Positions 1 through 15,000 of a DNA stretch of 64,000 nucleotides are shown here, piece after piece. Position 1 is the first letter of the stretch. Every line of letters begins with the position of its first letter. The translations under genes and the position numbers were made by a program. This stretch comes from Endozoicomonas_A sp049275935. GTDB lineage: Bacteria > Pseudomonadota > Gammaproteobacteria > Pseudomonadales > Endozoicomonadaceae. The stretch is from the NCBI RefSeq assembly GCF_049275935.1, contig NZ_CP184830.1:4588001-4652000 (forward strand), in the 5' to 3' direction. The notes beneath the pieces were generated by a model, which was not told the DNA's origin, made no database searches, and saw only the letters and a list, made by a program, of their open reading frames with translations.

Positions 1-3000
1 GATTAAGAGGCCGCCGTAACAGCCTCTTCAGGCCATCCTGTGACTGGAGTGACATAAGCGAGAAAGGATTGCCCGGGCCCGCCGGAGTTATTTTTATATA
101 ACGCCTTTTACCATCCGCCATAACCGCATAACGAGGGCTGCTGGCGAAGGTTTCAATGATCTGATCCTGCCCCGCTAAAGCCTGCACAGACGTGGGCTCT
201 TTACCCTGGGCGTCCGGTTGTTGATTAACAGGCAACTGGAACGGCCTTCCGACGCGCCGTCGCAGTGCTACCGCCTCATGGAATACGGTGTCCACATCTT
301 GCTTCAGATTGGCCAGCAGGCCAGTGTCAAAAGACTTCCAGCCGAGTCCCCGGGCAACAAAAGTGCAGGCTTTTTCCAATGCGACGAGAGTGGATATCCT
401 CGGACTCTCTGGCGTATTTATCTCCAACCAAAGATCAACGTACATCAGTTTTGCGATGTCATCGATATCGCCGTCAGGCAGTATGGTCGTTACCGCATCG
501 GTCACTCCCAAGCGTATCCGGCTGGCTGGCTGGCCGGTGTCACCCAGAACCTGCTCCATCTTCCAGTAGATAAAATGAACCAGCAGTGACTTCAGGTAAG
601 TGCTGGCAACGACTTTTAGTCTGAAATGCTTTTTAGCGACCTCTATCTGTTGGGACAGGAAATTTTCTGCCGCCGCCCGACTTAACCCCAGCAGTCTGGC
701 GTCGAGCAGGGATTCTATACCGGAACCAACGCTCCAGAAGGCCCGGTAATCCACGTTGACCAGCTCAGAGGTGAAGGGCAAGGCCTTGTAGGAGGCAATG
801 GTATTATCAGAGCCATCTGGAACCAGGGGCGCTGAGGATTGTTTATCATTGACAACCTCGTTGAAAAGTTTTTTCTCACGGTCACTGGCTGTAATTTCCC
901 CTTTAGCAAGGCTATCCCTTATTGCCTGAATCCTGGTCTTGTCATGCAACTCTAAATACGCCAATGCCCGGCGATAATCGGCTTTCGTACCTTTGGCTAA
1001 CAGCAGGTTATGATGGCCTGCGACCAGTTGCCGATAGAGGCTTGTGCCTGAAGGGGGGTCAACCGCCAGAGTCAGTGCGTATTGACGGGTCAGTCCCAAG
1101 GGACGCGACTCCTTGTCAGGCAGTGTCGCGGTGTTGATCCCGAACTGCTGGCGCACCTGCTGGCGCAAGGCTGTCAGCGACCCTCCACCACCTTCAAGTG
1201 CCTTCAACAGACTGGCACCCACCAGGTTGGTCAGGGTTTCCCGGAAAATAAATGGCTTGTTCCTGTTCTTCGTGCCCAGCAATAACAGGGCGTGGGCACT
1301 GTTTTCCTCACTCACCTCGACACGACTGTCCACCAACGGCCAGAGCGGCCTGGGGCTGATTTTTATTTTAAAAGGGCTAATATCGGCAATGCCTGCATCC
1401 CTGACGGGTTGCACCAGCGCCTGAAGAAGCTGCGATAGACGAGGCTCCCCCATCCCCCGGGCAATGAATTGAATGTCGTTCTGTAATTGCTCTTTGCCAA
1501 TACTGCCCTTGCGTTGCAGCTTGCGATAAAACTCCATGTGGACAACCAGCCTGATCGGCAAAAGACGGTCTGGCCAGCCATCAGGAAGCTGGAGGCGAAA
1601 GACCTGCTTGCGGTCGCCTTCGCTGTGAGTCAGGGTGTAGCCGGGCCCCCGGTTGGAAAAAGCCAGGTCATCCCGGCGACCCAGCGTGAACGTTTTTTGC
1701 CCGTCCTTGGTTTGAACCTGAGCCTGGTAACGGCCCAACCCGGTATCGAGGGTGAAAGCCGGGCGCTCCCAGCCAGGTCCTGGAAGCAATGGCGGATTTT
1801 TTTGCAGGAGATCAAGCCATTTATTGGCCCTCAGGGCATCCGCCCGCAACCTGGCTGGCTCTGTGGGTTCCAGCCCCCTGAGCCGCCGGTGAAAAAAATA
1901 CTCCGCCAGCAGCGACTCACCGTCGGTCAGGGATGGCTTGTTGAGCAAATCAACAAGGGTGTCATCCAGGTTGTTGGTCTGCTGTGGGGACAGTGATAAC
2001 AGAGTACGCTTGATCGCGTCCCGGTAATAGTCCGGGTCGGTAACTGCTGGAGCCCAACCAAGCTCGGTCCTTAAAGCAGCGACAGCCTGCGGGCTGTCAG
2101 GTGACTCCTGTCTCAACAGGGCCAGCAAACCGCTAAGCTCACCGCCTGCCGGAGCGGACAGGGGGCCGTTCTGGCTTTCAATAGCAATGAGAGGCTGATC
2201 ATTCAGCCGGGTGACCGGTTGCCGCCCGGTGCTGGTCAGGGCAAGGGTTTTTCGGTTACCAGTGGTGACCGGTACATTGCCGCGGGAATCCGCAGCGAGG
2301 GGAAGTTGTCCGGGCTCGGCCCATTCCTTGCGCACGGCCTGTGCGTCCGTAAGAACCGCCTCTGCACGGCTTAGCCAGCGCAATGATCCCTGTTGTTCTG
2401 CCGCTGTGAAGGCGATGCCCCGTCGGTCTTTCAGAGCATCGGTCAACACCTCTTCAAGCTGCCCGGCGAGGTTGTTGATCCCGGCCAGTGCTTTCAGCTC
2501 ACTGTCATCAAGCACGGCTGTGACCACGTCCGCCGGATCAGCCAGCAGTGCGGGCTGCGATGTCACCATGCGCTGGCTGACCAGCCCACTCCAGGCCAGC
2601 TGCGTTAACAGTGAGCGGAGGTTTCCCAGCCCTGCACGACCAGCGTCGGATAACCGGTCAACCCGTTGGTTGCAATAATACTGAACCCGCTGAAACAGTC
2701 GACGGGTTTCCATATCCCCTATCAGCCGGGCAAAGCCGGACAGAGGCTCAGCAATGGCTTGATAGGCAATGCGGACCCGATGGCGGTTTTTCACAGTCGT
2801 TATCCCGCCCGCTGAGGTGACCTCCTGAACAGGGGTATGGGCTGATGCCGTGGCCAGCACGGGCAGCAGGTCGTACTGCTTACGAAGCTGGTTTTCCAGT
2901 TGCAGCAGCGTCCGGGCACTGGTGATTTTGGCCCCCTGCAACCAGGTCATGGCGATGGCTGGTGAGTTCACCTGATCAGTACTGACCAGTGCTGCCCGAC

Positions 3001-6000
3001 ATAAATCCTTCAGGACCGAGGCCAGTGCCCCCAGGTAATTACTGGTGGAGTGGCGTTGCCCGGTCAACACCGCCGGGTCAACCTTCAGCACCACAAGCCG
3101 GTTGCCACTGGTGTCCCCGCTGTCCCCGGGACGATAGGGTATCACCCGGTCAGCAAGAGCCTGTTTGCCAAACCTGATCACCAGCCTGAGAGGGGCAGGG
3201 GGCTTCATACCGGGCAGCAGCTGACTGTCCAGCTCGGTCATAGTGGCGGGTTTGATGAAACTGTCAGGGAACCCCAGGGCATTGACCAGACGCTGTCCTG
3301 CGGAGCTGGCAACAAAGACTCTCAGTTCTGACAAGAGCCGTTCGGCCTGATTCGCCAGTTTCTGGCCGGGACGGTAGTCGGCAGGAAGGATCACGGCTAT
3401 CCTGTCGTCTGTGCCCGTCAGCGTCCGTAGCTCGGAACTGCTCGCTGACAGCCAGTGGCGGGCGGCGGCTAACTGATCCTTCAGCGATTCCTTCGGGTTG
3501 AGTTTGAACAGCCCGTTTGTCCCTGCGGCGGCGTCGTCCAGTTTCACGCCATAAATCGTCTTTCCATGGTCGTTTTTTTTCAGCACCGGAATAAGGGTTT
3601 TACTGTTACTGTCGTACGACGTTAACAGCTTATCTCCGGATTGCAAACTCACTGCCCGGTAGTGACCGTCAGCTTCCGAAATCAGCTGATAAACCTTGCC
3701 ATCGGAACGCCTGACCGCCACGGACGAAGTGGCCAATGTTGGGTCTGAAAACACCCGCTCAGCTGGGGAGTCGTTGCTATCGTGGATGCTGTCATAGACG
3801 GAAGCCTGGCCCAGGGGGGTGGCAGTAATATCCTTGTCTGAGCGCCTGAGCACCCGGTACAGCTCATCGTTGTGGTTAAGGAACTCAACTTTGTAATAAG
3901 GTTTGTTGGTATCGGTATAACTGATATCCGTGCTGTCAATGTCCAAAAAGGGGCGGTCCGCCAGATTTCCTGCTGATAGCAGGCGAGTACTGCACCCGTC
4001 GACTCCACGTCGGCAGCGTTTGTTGTCTTGCGCCTCAGGGTCTTCGATGACAACCACTGACTCTCTGTCGCTGTCGTCGCCGCTGCCAGACTCAACCAGC
4101 CGGTAGGTCGATGACTTAAACCCGTCAGCATCGGTTACCTGGGCTTGCGAATCGAACGTTGTTTTAAGTGTGTCTATGTAGTCAATCAGTTCCCACTGCT
4201 GAGGGGCCTGGTGAGTCAGGGCACCCTTCAGAAATTTGATCTGCCCGGGAGTGAAAGCCTCCCTGAACAGGACTCTGTCACCATCAGGCAGGTTGCAGTC
4301 AAACTCATACAGCGCCTCGGCAAAGGTTTGAACAGCCGGGTTATCCTGGTCCCCCTGAATTTGGTCAAAGAGCTGTTCAAGGCCCAATGAAATTGATTCA
4401 GGCTTCTGATCGAACAGCCATTTTAGCGTCCGTTTCACGCCTTCCTGACTGACGGATCCAGCATAAAGTTTTGGTAAATCCGGGCTGTTGTCTCTCGGAA
4501 GGGTATTATCCAGATTCCGCGCCGTAGGCAGGGAATCCCATCGCTGGACAGAATCAAAATCAACAGTGTCGCCCAGTTGACGCAGTCGCTCCGCCTCCTC
4601 TGGCCAGACCGACTGGAACAGACTGGCATCAACAGCCTCTACACTCTTGGCCAGACCCATGGCGTAGAACCGGCCAACCACTTCGTTAAAGAATCTGTAA
4701 CTCTGCAAAGGGTTATCCTTCATCCCAAACTCAATCGTTACAGCGGCATCCCCGACCTGCAACCGTGACTTCTGCAGGGGAATATGGGGATTTAACTGCC
4801 AGTGGAGAGGCCGGCCCGCACTCAGGTCAAGCGCCCCCCCCTCCTGAAGTCGTTGGCGATAGATTTCCGGTCCAAAGTCACTGAACGTTTTAATAAGCCA
4901 CTGGACATCATGCTGGTAACGGTCGGGATGCAGCTGTCTATCCTGCATCGCTTGCCGGTAGAGTCTGACGCTGTTGTGCGTATCCAGAAACGACCCTGGA
5001 AACTGGCTGCTGTATGAACTGGCGAGCATTAGCAGCCCTTGCGGATACGGCTTGAGTGATGGCTCTCCAGTCACCGGCTCCGGGGAGTCGGCCAGCACAG
5101 GTATGATCCCCTCGTCAGTCTCCAGCCTGAAGCCATGACTTCCGTCTTCGGGTAATGTCACACGCCTGATGCGAAACGCCGGCGGTGTCCCGTCCTGATC
5201 ATCCTGACTGATCTGCTGATTCACTTCCGACAGCTGGATTCGGGTAAGGGCAAGGGCCAGCTGCTTGATACTGTCCTCTGGATACTGCAAGCGATATTGA
5301 CCCAGCGCCACCACTACTGCGGAACGCTGCAATTGGGGCAATGAAGAGAAGTGCTCCAAAAACTGCGGCCAGTCGGCTTTACCCACCCCGGACATCGCCA
5401 ATTCAAGAAACGCACGGGTAACCTCTGGATCACTGCCCAGCCAGTCCGGTTTCAAAGCCAATCGGAGCTGGCTCCGGAGGTTATCGGGGGGGGCCGGGTT
5501 TCGGAGCAACAGGCGTTTGACCATGCCGCTTTGACCCGGCAAGGCCAGGTCCAGAAGATATTGGCCATCGGCGTTTCTGGAGACAGGTCGCGCTGTGCTG
5601 TCCTCTGACATCTGGCCAGTCCAGAGCTCTCGATATTTTTTGTTATCTTTCAGGGGCAGCGAGTAGTAATCCGGCAGCGTGCCGGGCAGCAACATGGCGC
5701 CGTTGGCAAGGCGGTAATCCAAAGCCATCCCTAGCAGGTCTTTGATCCTGACGCCCGCTTGCAGATCCGGGGCACCCGGCTTTGCAATGACAGTGAGCTT
5801 CGTTTCCAGTTCCTGAGTGACCTGTTGCAGGCCAACACGGTGAATGTAGTCACTGAGTAAGGCAGCGGCACTGTTGGAAAGGCAGGTATGGATATAATCT
5901 GCCAGCCTTATTCCCGGAAACAGGGATTTCCCGTGGGGGGCGTCCCTCGACAGCCGGTACAACAACAGGGTAAGCAGCGACCTTAACTGAGCATGGATTG

Positions 6001-9000
6001 CCCTGTAATCGCCTGAGGCCGGGGCAATATCTGTCACGAACTGTTTGGCAGCCTTCAGGCTGGCCAGCAGCCGCTCCCCTTCAGGGCTGTCACTGTCAGC
6101 AAACAGGGCAGCGAACACCGGCCTGTCCAGATCCTCAAAGGGCAGCCTCAGGATGATTCCGGTATCTGAGCCGTCGGTGGTTTTTGCCCGGTCAATGGGC
6201 TGCCCTTCAGAGCCTGACCGGTCGCTAAAATACTCCTTGTAGACCTCATCGTAATCTTTTGTATTGTCCGGATGAGTCAGCGTCGAGATCATTTTATCCA
6301 GCGCATAAAAATCGGCTGCCAGAGAAAGCCTGTGAGTGTCCAGGTCATCCGGGGAGAGTGGGGCTGTTACCAATTGCAATCCCGGCTGACCTTCGGCACC
6401 AAGCCATTTCAGAGTCGTTAAAGGTGAGCCATTGATCTCTGTCGGGCTCTGCTGCACCGTGCTGTCCCATCCGGCAGGTCGGGAGACAGCGTCGGTTACT
6501 CTTTCAAGAACGATCTGGCCAGTTGCACTGTCCTTTTTTACCGCCGCTATTTTGGCAAGCTGCACCAGGGGAGCCAGCCCCATTTCCTGGCGAACCCTTG
6601 TTTCAATGTCTTTATCGTCCGGGGCGGCAGGCTGACTGCTATCATCCATGTCGTAGCCGGATTTAACCAGGTCAACAAACACTGGGATCAAGCTGGACAA
6701 ACGGATCTTTTGACTGGCACTGGGATCAATGATCACTTGTCTGTCAGCCGTTTCTTCGCCAGCCAGTGTTAACGTAACAACGATTTGCTGCTTTCCATCG
6801 CTTGCTTTTGGGGCATCAAAAATCAGGTACTGATAACGGCCGGACGTGAAACTCTCTTCAAATTTTTTCAGGTAATCTTTGCCCAGAGGTGTTGCCAGGA
6901 AGTTCCTGATAGCATCGGGTAATAAATGATAATTCGCCCCGGCATAACCGAAGTATTCAGGGGTGACCCTTAACATTATCCCCCTGCTCAGTGTGATACC
7001 AGGAAGGCGTCGTTTTAAATCGCGGCCACTATAAAGCGCGTCAAGACTTCTGGCATCTATTATTGCATCCAGGCCACTGATTAATGGTGCGCGCCTTTCA
7101 TTCAGGGTCTGTTTCAGAAAAGTGCAGCCGTCACTCCCGATAACCTGACGCAGAGTCAGTGCTGCCCGGCCATCCGGCAGGTTCCTGTGTGTCTTCACCA
7201 CTGCTGAGGCAAAGGTGTCCAGATATACTCCGGTGTTTTGACGGTGGTAGTTCCGAATCCGATGAAAAGCCTCTGTCAGACTGTCCTGATCATAGCGGGT
7301 GGACAACCCGTACAGAACCCGGGCGAAATCCTCAACCGACCCGGAAGCAAACTGCCAATTGTGATCGGGGTTGCCGATGCCATCCACAAACTGTGTGTAA
7401 AGGGCGTCCTGCTGCTCTGGAAAAATAGCCAGAGTCAGTTCTTTGGTCAGGCCATAGTTGCGGTCAGTCTTGATTGACGACAATCCCCAGATCGCCCGCA
7501 AATCCTTTTGCGCCTGATGGAGCGCGGCCACATCGGGATGGTTTAACAAGGCTATTGCGAAAAGCTTTCCTATAGGGGTAGCTTTATGGTTATCTTGCGT
7601 CGCGTCTTTTATTCCCACTGTCAGGGTCAGCGGATTCTTGTTCAGTTGACTCTGGTACGGGTGCCAGTGGGGGTCAAGAACAATCGTTATTTCCTGCGAC
7701 ACACGGCGCAGAGACATTCCGTACCCGGACAGCACCTCTCCTGATTTAAGCACCGGCTTAATAAAACCTTCGCTTTCATCACCAGAAAACAGTTTCAGAA
7801 GTGTATTGAGTTCAGTAGACAGATTAAGCTCTGCCAGCTGTTGCCAGCGGGCCTGACGGTCAGTGGCTGCCACAGGAAGCGGTTGCTCCTCGCTGGTTAT
7901 CCGCTGAAGATCCACGGACACTATTTTTTGCAACTGCACCAGAGTGTCCCAGGCTGATCCTGACGACCCGCCGGTTATTGCCCTGAGATTGGCAGTCAGC
8001 AGCAACCGGGCCACTCGTTCCTGCCCGATTGGGTCCTGTGTTTCATGCGGACGGTTGACGAAGGAGCGGGTGACATGTTCGAGCTTTGCCTGGCTGAGTC
8101 GACCCAAACGGTCGAGGATGGACTGCTTCACCCAGCTCTGGAAATGCGAAGTTTTGGTTTCAGGGCTGACCAGGGATTGAGCTTTTCCTAAAAAAATCCC
8201 GTCAACCTCCGGGTCTGCTCCCAGTAACCCCGGGGTTTGAACGGACTTTATTACCGAAACCGTGAAAGAGTCGGGAGGGGAAAAAGCCATCTTATCGAGA
8301 TTGGGCCAGAGTTTTCGAACCTCCACTGTCCCGAGAAAATGGGCTTGACCCTCTTCATCAACATAAGAAGTGACGCCATGTCTTGAGGATGCATTTGTGA
8401 TATCTACGTAACCCAGCTTCGGGCTTTTGTTCTCGCCCTGGGGTAATTCGAAAAAATCTGAGCCATGGTTGTAGGGGATAATCATCGCCCCATGTTCGAC
8501 ACGATGATCCAACATGTCGGTGAACAACAATTTTAACCTGGCTTGCAATCGCTGTTCGGGAACCTTCCACTCCCTGCCAATTCCTTCAGCCTCAGATCCC
8601 ACCGTGGCCAGATCATTGACCGTTTCCTGCATCAACGAAGTAAAGCTTTGCCAGCCGTAATTCTGGATGGCTGTCTTAAGTTGTTCGGCCTCCGACTCAG
8701 AGATGGCAGTCATTAAAAAATCAGCGGTACCCAGTCTCAGTAATCCTCTAAGTTTATTGATAGAGGTACCTGCAAGACTCATTTTCCCCCTCTTGAAATT
8801 GTTGGTTGAACTGTCTAATGCCTGCTTGTACAAATGCATGGTAAACATGGATTTCAGCAAGTCAGAATTCAGATTCAGCTTTTCTGAAATGACAGCGGCT
8901 TTATACTGGCTCCACTCAAAAACCTGCCTTAATGTGTCGCTTTTATCCGAGACAAAAAGATCGGGAATATAGGAGGTTATATCCCCAATCAAACTAAGGT

Positions 9001-12000
9001 CGACCCCAATATTGACATGAATACGATAAGGTGGTGACTGTGCTCCTGCCGCTACCGCTGCCCCCATCTTGCCAGACAACAATGAAATCTGACTGTCTTT
9101 AAATTCATCAAAACTGGATAACTTGAAATTTTTTAAATTACCTTCGGGGTTATTGCCAAGTAGCTGATCATTATAAGCCTCAACCAAACCACTGACGGTA
9201 ACCCCCCCTTCAGGTATATTCGCTAAAACAGAGGCCAGCGTTTTGGTTGCAAGAAATAAATCTGAGGACTCACTGAGATAAGCCGAGAGAGGTTTGGGGC
9301 CGGTAACAATTTCAATGATGGTGCGACCTTCATGGCTATCAGTAGACAGGAGTATATTAGGAAAATCAGAGTTAATACGCTCATCAGGATTAAATTGAGA
9401 GTATGCAAGGTTTTTCCTCGCTTCAGTGTCCACACTTGTGATGAGATTCTCTATTTCAAGGCCGGCCCGTCCCTTGAAAGGGTCGAAGGGAACAACGATA
9501 ATGCTTTTCTTTTCTGGTAATGCCTTGATGCCAAATTTACGCAGCATTTTTTTGCGAAGGGTTTCATAATCTCCGTTGATTCCTTTTAGCAGACCGGATG
9601 CAACAATATAACGAGCTATCAGGCCTGATAAGGTCTGATGTTGTTCAACCTCTATTTGTCCTTTGATGAAATACTGGCTCGGATCCACTTTCAGAACACA
9701 ACCGGTATTCTTAACCAGAACCGGCTGCGGCATTTCTGTAGCGGATGGAGTACCCGATGGATCGGGAGGAGTAATGACCAGCAATAGCCGGACAGAGTCG
9801 GGTATTTTGACCTGGTCGAAGCCGCTACCGGCAGAACCATCAATAACCCCCTGATCCACCAGCTTCTGGAGGTCGCCAAAGGCCTGGCTCCGATCTTTCG
9901 CCAGAGCGCCGGAAAAAACCTTGAATTCAGGGACGGTGCTGAGCCATCTAAGGCTTTTGATAATCTTACTGTGTATTGAAAACAGGTGTTCGGAAGGAGC
10001 ATTCTGTTCAAGAGCATTCTGATCACGAACATATTTGATAAACCCGGCAGAGAACAAGATCGCGACCTTGGTCTGCGAACCATTATCGCCATAGGAGCCT
10101 GGTGTTACTTCACTGATAATTCCGGGACTGTTCTCCTTTATTCCTTTGCTATAGACGTCCATGTAATGAGAAGGCATGGTGCCGGTGTACGAAGTTTTGT
10201 CTGGCGGGTTTTCCATATTGCCCAGACTTGACAATAACCTGCTCCTGGTATTAACGGTTAAATCGGAGCTGGTTAATCGTTGTTTCAATATCTGGTATTG
10301 CGATGCCTGCAACTGCAGCACCGACCGCAGTTGTGCATCCTGCATCTCTTTCCAGAAATTTGTGTATACCTTAACCAGAGCTTCTACAAAAGTATTAACA
10401 GAGGTCGCCGGATTCATTGCAATGCGGCTAATAACGTTGCTGACCGAATCGCTGAGTTTCCCTTCCGAATCCAATACCTCCATAGCCCGCTGGAAATCAT
10501 CTACAGAACCCACGGCAAACTTAAGATCATGGTTCTTACTGTCACGGATCAGTGCCCGGTAAAGCGGATCGCCAGTGAATTGCCGAAGTGTCAGAGCATT
10601 GTCAAAACCGTAATCCCCCTCAGGATTATCACGGTAATCCATTTGCCATATCTCCATAGCCCCGATTAGATAGCGAGCATTTGGAGCCATTGCCCGGATT
10701 CGCAGACACAGGGCCATCCCGTAGGATTGGGTCAGCACCCGGGCCAGGCGGGCGTCAGACGCCTCTTCCGGTACATCCTTCACTCCAACCCGGACGATGA
10801 TCGACTTATTTGATTGCCATGGATGGACAATTGCCTCACTGTCCTGGATGAATCGGTCTTGCTCCAGAAGAATATCAAGGTTCGGCTTTTTAGCCTCAAA
10901 ACCAGACTCTATTTCCCATTTTCGCCAGGCCAAAAGGGTATCGACAAATTGATTAGGTTTGTCGAAATAACGAAACACAGGTCCCTGTTTTTTTGGCATT
11001 CCATTCAGTTTCAGCAGCTCACGCACCTGAGAGCGATAGGTACTGTCCTGAATGGTCGAGATAAAAAGTGGCGAACGAGCCCCCAGAGTGACTCGCGAAT
11101 GCAAGCCACGATAGTCATTCGTGTCGATGGTCTTCAAAGGATCCAGAGTAATCGTGCGTTGGTATTTTCCCGATTCTGGGACCAGGACGACAAAGGTCTT
11201 TTCTTCGGGGGCCCGGACGAGTAATTCTGCGATCAGAAACTTCTGCTGGTAATCCGGTTTGTGACCGATGTCCAGAGCCTTCACTGCGCTGGCTGCCAGG
11301 CGAATCAACAGTCTTCGTATCAGACTCCGAAGAGCCTTAGGCTCCGTGTCGAGGTTAATAACTTCAGTGGCCAGTGTGACTACATCAGCCATCGGCAGCC
11401 GGGTTATTTTTTCAGCAAGCTGCTCTCCTGCCAGGAAATCTGAATGCCGGGAATAGGCTAACTCAATGGTATTGATCAGCGTCTGGGCATTACGCGGCCC
11501 CAGCGGCCCTGAGGACTGAAGCATAAACAGGATATTGCGCAGATTATCCGGAAAAGCCGCGTTGTTACTTTCTGGCAGGTCCAGCAGAACATAAGTTACG
11601 CCCGAAGGGTCGGTGACAACAGGCAGGTATTTGCTGTCATCAAAAGCCTCTCCGTGAATCCTGGTCACAGGATCTGTAAAACCGACAGCGTCATGGGGAA
11701 CTCTTTTATTAATCCCAAGGGAAAGTGTTTTTTGCAGCCACTGTCCCTGCTTATGCCATTCTCTGGCGTTCAGTCTCGGTATTTTTTCGTCTGCTTTGTC
11801 CGCCAGAAAGTGACCCAATAACTTTTTCAGAGACTTGATATACCACTGGCTCAAGTCGGCAAAGTCATTTTGCAACTGCTGGCCACGGAGAGCCTGCAGG
11901 TCACCTTTTCCCAATACCGAAGTCATCAGCTCAAGGCTGGAGACCCGGAACGGATCTATGTCATTGCCTCCGGGTGCCACAATGTCCTGCACAGACCCAA

Positions 12001-15000
12001 GCAACAGGCGGGTAAACAATGCAGCCATGACCTCGGATGGCGAGTTTGCAACTCCCATGGCCAGCAGATACCCCTCCTGCTGGATCCGGGCAAAATTCTC
12101 TTGCGCCAGGGGATCGTCATAGGCCAGCTGACCCACTCCGGAAAACGGGTCACCGATTGAGTCTGCGCGGACAAAGGCGCTTATCTGACGTCTTTCTTCT
12201 GGCTGAGGCTCTTTTGAGGCAAGAGGAAGCTCGACATCGGCAACCGGCAAAGGCATCAACCGGTAAGGAGACAGGTCATCACCGGTGTTTTGATACAGTC
12301 GACGGTTGTAATGCTCAATCAGGTCAGAGAGTTTCTGCCTGCCATTGTTTTCGATCATCGTTTCAAGCAGTAAGCGTCTGGCCTGATCGAAATGACGGTC
12401 ATTCCTGCCCAGATGGGCATAATCCCTGCCGGGGGGCAACGCGGGCAAATTCCGGAGTTTTTTCACCAGCCCATCTGCAACCGGAAGCTGGCGGGCCATT
12501 AACTGGCCCCGATCGTCTTTCTCAAGCACCAGCTTGACGCGATGGTCTGACTGTGACCAGAGGATATTGCCATCAGCGGGCAGGGTGCCAGTCCATTTAC
12601 GGCCAAGCATATCCACTGCCACCAGTGCGTTGCGGACGGTGATGCGTTCTGTCCGGATTTCAGCAAACAGTGTTCTGGCGAACGCTTCTACAGGGTAATG
12701 CTCGCCGCTGGCATCAGCACCACAACCCACCAGACTGACAGTCCTGACAAACTGCCCACCGGTTATGCGCTCGAGCACTTCAGCCAGTTGCTCAACCGTC
12801 TTGCCGCCCAGAAGAAACTTGTCGGAACCGGTGTTTTTATCCTGAACCTTGGAACCATGACCAACAACAATAATACGTGTGTCGTCTGTAATAAAACTGG
12901 CTTTCACAATCCTGGATTCAATGATGTAACCTGCTTTCTCATCAATCAGGGAGCCATCAGGCATCAGTCGTATAAGACGGCTGAAATCGGGCTGGTATTT
13001 ATTTCTCAGGTATGAGCTGGCTCTGGCTTCATTGTCGCTGTTACCGAGCTGGAGAATGACCTGGTTTTTATAACTGCTGTCTCGCTCATTGGTCAGTTTA
13101 TAACGCACGATTTTATCAGTATTGGTAATCCAGCTACTGGGCTTTTCATCCGTATCAACACTCACTGAATCAATCCTTGCCAGTGGGTTAATTTGCGTGA
13201 AATAGGCTTTTAATTTGTAATCAAAAAGGTCCTCTTCTGGAAGCAAAGCAAAGACAGATCTTCTGATGACTTTAATAAACAAAGACGGCCCGGATAGGTG
13301 CAACGTCGCTCCAGCTCCTCTAACAACTAATCCATCACCTCGATAGTTAATTATATCTTTGGCGAAATCGTTATTGATTCCCAATTCATTGACGATTGAC
13401 TCTTTCATTTGCTCAACTGTATCGACATCGATACTGTCGTCATAAGAGTTTTCCGTGTCGCCTATTCCCAGCCGATCAATCAATTTGTAACGCCTTATTA
13501 TTTCTCGATGAACTGCCTTGAGAACTTCACTGTCTGGCGGCGCGATAATAAAGCAGTTGCCGCCATTGATTCTTTCTACAAATTGTAACCTTATTTCTAT
13601 TGAGCCAGGAATAGCCTTGACTGAGCCTGGAAAAGTAAAAAGAGGCTCTTTCCCATGATTAACGATGGCTTCTTTGACAGCCTTAAAAAAATCAGGGTAT
13701 ATTTCTTTGAATCTGTTATATTCTCTCCGTATTTCTGGATCAGGTGTTCTGTTAAAAAACAGTTGTTCCGGGCCTGGGTCAGCAAAATAATCCATAATCA
13801 TATGGTTAATTAAATGACTCAGTCTTCCTGAATGTAAAATTTCACTTGGGATTTCAATCCCTTTAAACAATTTTTCATTATAATGAGGCAGCGTGTCGAC
13901 GTCCAAATAGACACCTCCCCCCTTCAGCAGTACTACTCTTACCAAATCAGAGGCTGCAGCTAAAATCCCTCTCAAGCCAAGTTCTCTCACGTACAACGCT
14001 TTCATGCTGGTTTCATCGCCTGAATGCCAGAGTTGATTGATATCTGCCAGCATGAATCCCCCGGATCCGGTGTTGCCCCGGAGCCCGGTCAGTTCATTGG
14101 CGAGATCTGTGAACTCCTGCAGACTTTGCCTTTGTATTTGTGTTAATTCTTCTTGATCCATCCCCAGGTGGTTGACTAAAAATATCTTCGCCATGTCGTC
14201 AAAGGTTTTGCCCTGGGCGAGGCCTTTTTTTATAGTGCTGTAGGCCAGATCTTGTAGATGACGCAAACGCGTCAAAAACTCCACTCTGGCTTGTTCATGT
14301 ACCAGGAATGACTCGGCTATTTTCTCATCGGCAACAGCCTTATATATTTCCCGGGTAAGCACGGGCGCCAGAAATGCCTGTGGATCGTACCAGAGCCTTA
14401 GCGACCATGAGGGAACCATCTTACTCCAGACCCTGAGATGGTCCTTAACCCCTTCGTTGAGACGACCAATCCAGATAAAGTTAAGCTTTTCAGGAACCTC
14501 CACCAAAGCATCCAGCAGGTACTGATTTATTGCCGCCGCCAGGTGGGAGGCCGCTGATTCCCCACTCAGAATTGCGGGCAGGTTTTTCTGCATCCGATAG
14601 ACAAGCATGTACTTTTTCAGGGCACTTTCACTTCCCTCCTTCTGGCGAAGTTGGTCAAATTCTGCAATTTTCGTCTCCAGTGCTTCTAAATCACTCGGTT
14701 TGAGAAAACTCAGCAGACCCGGCTTCAAACGGTGCCTGAACATCGCCAGAGTTGGCACCAGGTCATCGGGATTGACGGTGGGCCCCAGCAACCCGCTGTC
14801 CTGTGATAACACAGAGGGCAGCCGCCGGAGTCCAGTGGCACCTTCAGCCAATGTGTCTTTTTCAGACCAGCGTTCGACGGTGATTTCACCGTTACTCTTA
14901 CGACGCGCTTTCAGCTTGTCAGAGTGGTCGGCCAGTGACCAGGTGACCGGATCTGTTTCTGAGACCAGGCCAACCCATAGGCGCCCCCAGATATCGACTC

